Assembly: GCF_001399675.1 (NCBI RefSeq)
Contig: NZ_LJCO01000103.1
Location: 40,028 to 104,027 of the forward strand
Direction of reading: 5' to 3'
Source of the DNA: Paenalicyclobacillus ferrooxydans
GTDB taxonomy: Bacteria > Bacillota > Bacilli > Alicyclobacillales > Alicyclobacillaceae
DNA length: 64,000 nt
The stretch's first letter is position 1, and each line of letters begins with the position of its first letter. The notes beneath the pieces are model-generated. The model was not told the DNA's origin, searched no databases, and saw nothing but the letters and a program-made list of their open reading frames with translations. Shown here one piece after another: positions 63,699 to 64,000 of the stretch. A program made the translations under genes and the position numbers.

Positions 63699-64000
63699 GA
63701 TAAACGTTAGATAACGGGACAACGGGGATACTCACTGCGCAAGTCAGGACTACTGTAGCACTCATACAAAAAGCATTACCTCGGCATACTTGACTTACTC
63801 TGGTCGGAATGGCAGGACTGAGTTCTGCAGCGTCACCCATTCGCTTTACCATCGGAACTACATTAGGGCACACTGAACCGTATCACAAGTGATCGTAAAG
63901 CGGAAATTCGAATTAATACTTCGTAGCTCGGAGATCTTTGGAGATTAATGCCGTAAACCAGTTCAGTTGCGCGGTGGGGGAATTACCAGACGGAAAAATG

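Overview
The window reads as a chromosomal stretch from an endospore-forming member of the Bacilli, most likely an Alicyclobacillaceae-type organism. That assignment is inference. It rests on the Bacillus subtilis-like gene order (rimP-nusA-rnpM-rplGA-infB-rbfA, rpsO-pnp, dpaAB-asd-dapG-dapA, tepA-ylzJ-spoIIIE, pgsA-cinA-recA, rny-ymdB-spoVS, miaB-ricA-cotE-mutSL, miaA-hfq), many sporulation genes, a mid-50s GC impression, and very frequent GTG/TTG starts behind strong GGAGG ribosome sites. No rRNA, insertion sequence, prophage or CRISPR array is visible.

Layout. 1-1.5 kb: typA on the minus strand, cut by the window edge, divergent from the next operon. 1.6-10.6 kb: a translation and RNA-maturation operon (rimP, nusA, rnpM, L7Ae-like gene, infB, rbfA, nrnA, truB, ribF), tightly packed with 4-bp overlaps. 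10.6-21.3 kb: rpsO, pnp, ylxY, an M16 peptidase, dut, then the dipicolinate/lysine pathway dpaA-dpaB-asd-dapG-dapA. 21.4-27 kb: RNase J, TepA, YlzJ, SpoIIIE. 27-31.4 kb: a less conserved island with two unknown genes, a Bmp/Med-like lipoprotein carrying a 17-copy hexanucleotide repeat, ymfK and a RodZ-like gene. 31.5-41.5 kb: yajQ, pgsA, cinA, a DEAD-box helicase, recA (LexA box), recX, rny, ymdB, spoVS (consensus sigma-H promoter), and an M19 dipeptidase.

41.8-49.2 kb is the most unusual region: cotE followed by three YheC/YheD-type ATP-grasp proteins, a glutamine-synthetase-fold amidoligase and a PhzF-family isomerase, closely spaced on one strand. I read this as a spore-coat peptide-bond or amide-modification locus. 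49.4-58.5 kb: miaB, ricA, mutS, mutL, an RsmJ-like methyltransferase, miaA and hfq. 58.6-59.9 kb: twelve tRNA genes. 60-64 kb: an unaccompanied SpoVAF/GerA-family germination protein, then on the minus strand a sortase with a long C-terminal extension and its probable substrate, a secreted protein with a 16-unit Pro/Thr repeat and an SPVTG sorting motif.

Themes. RNA metabolism (NusA, RnpM, RNase J, RNase Y, PNPase, NrnA, Hfq, RicA), DNA repair (RecA, RecX, MutS, MutL) and sporulation are interleaved. Short in-frame tandem repeats recur in unrelated genes (infB, the lipoprotein, miaB, mutL, the sortase substrate).
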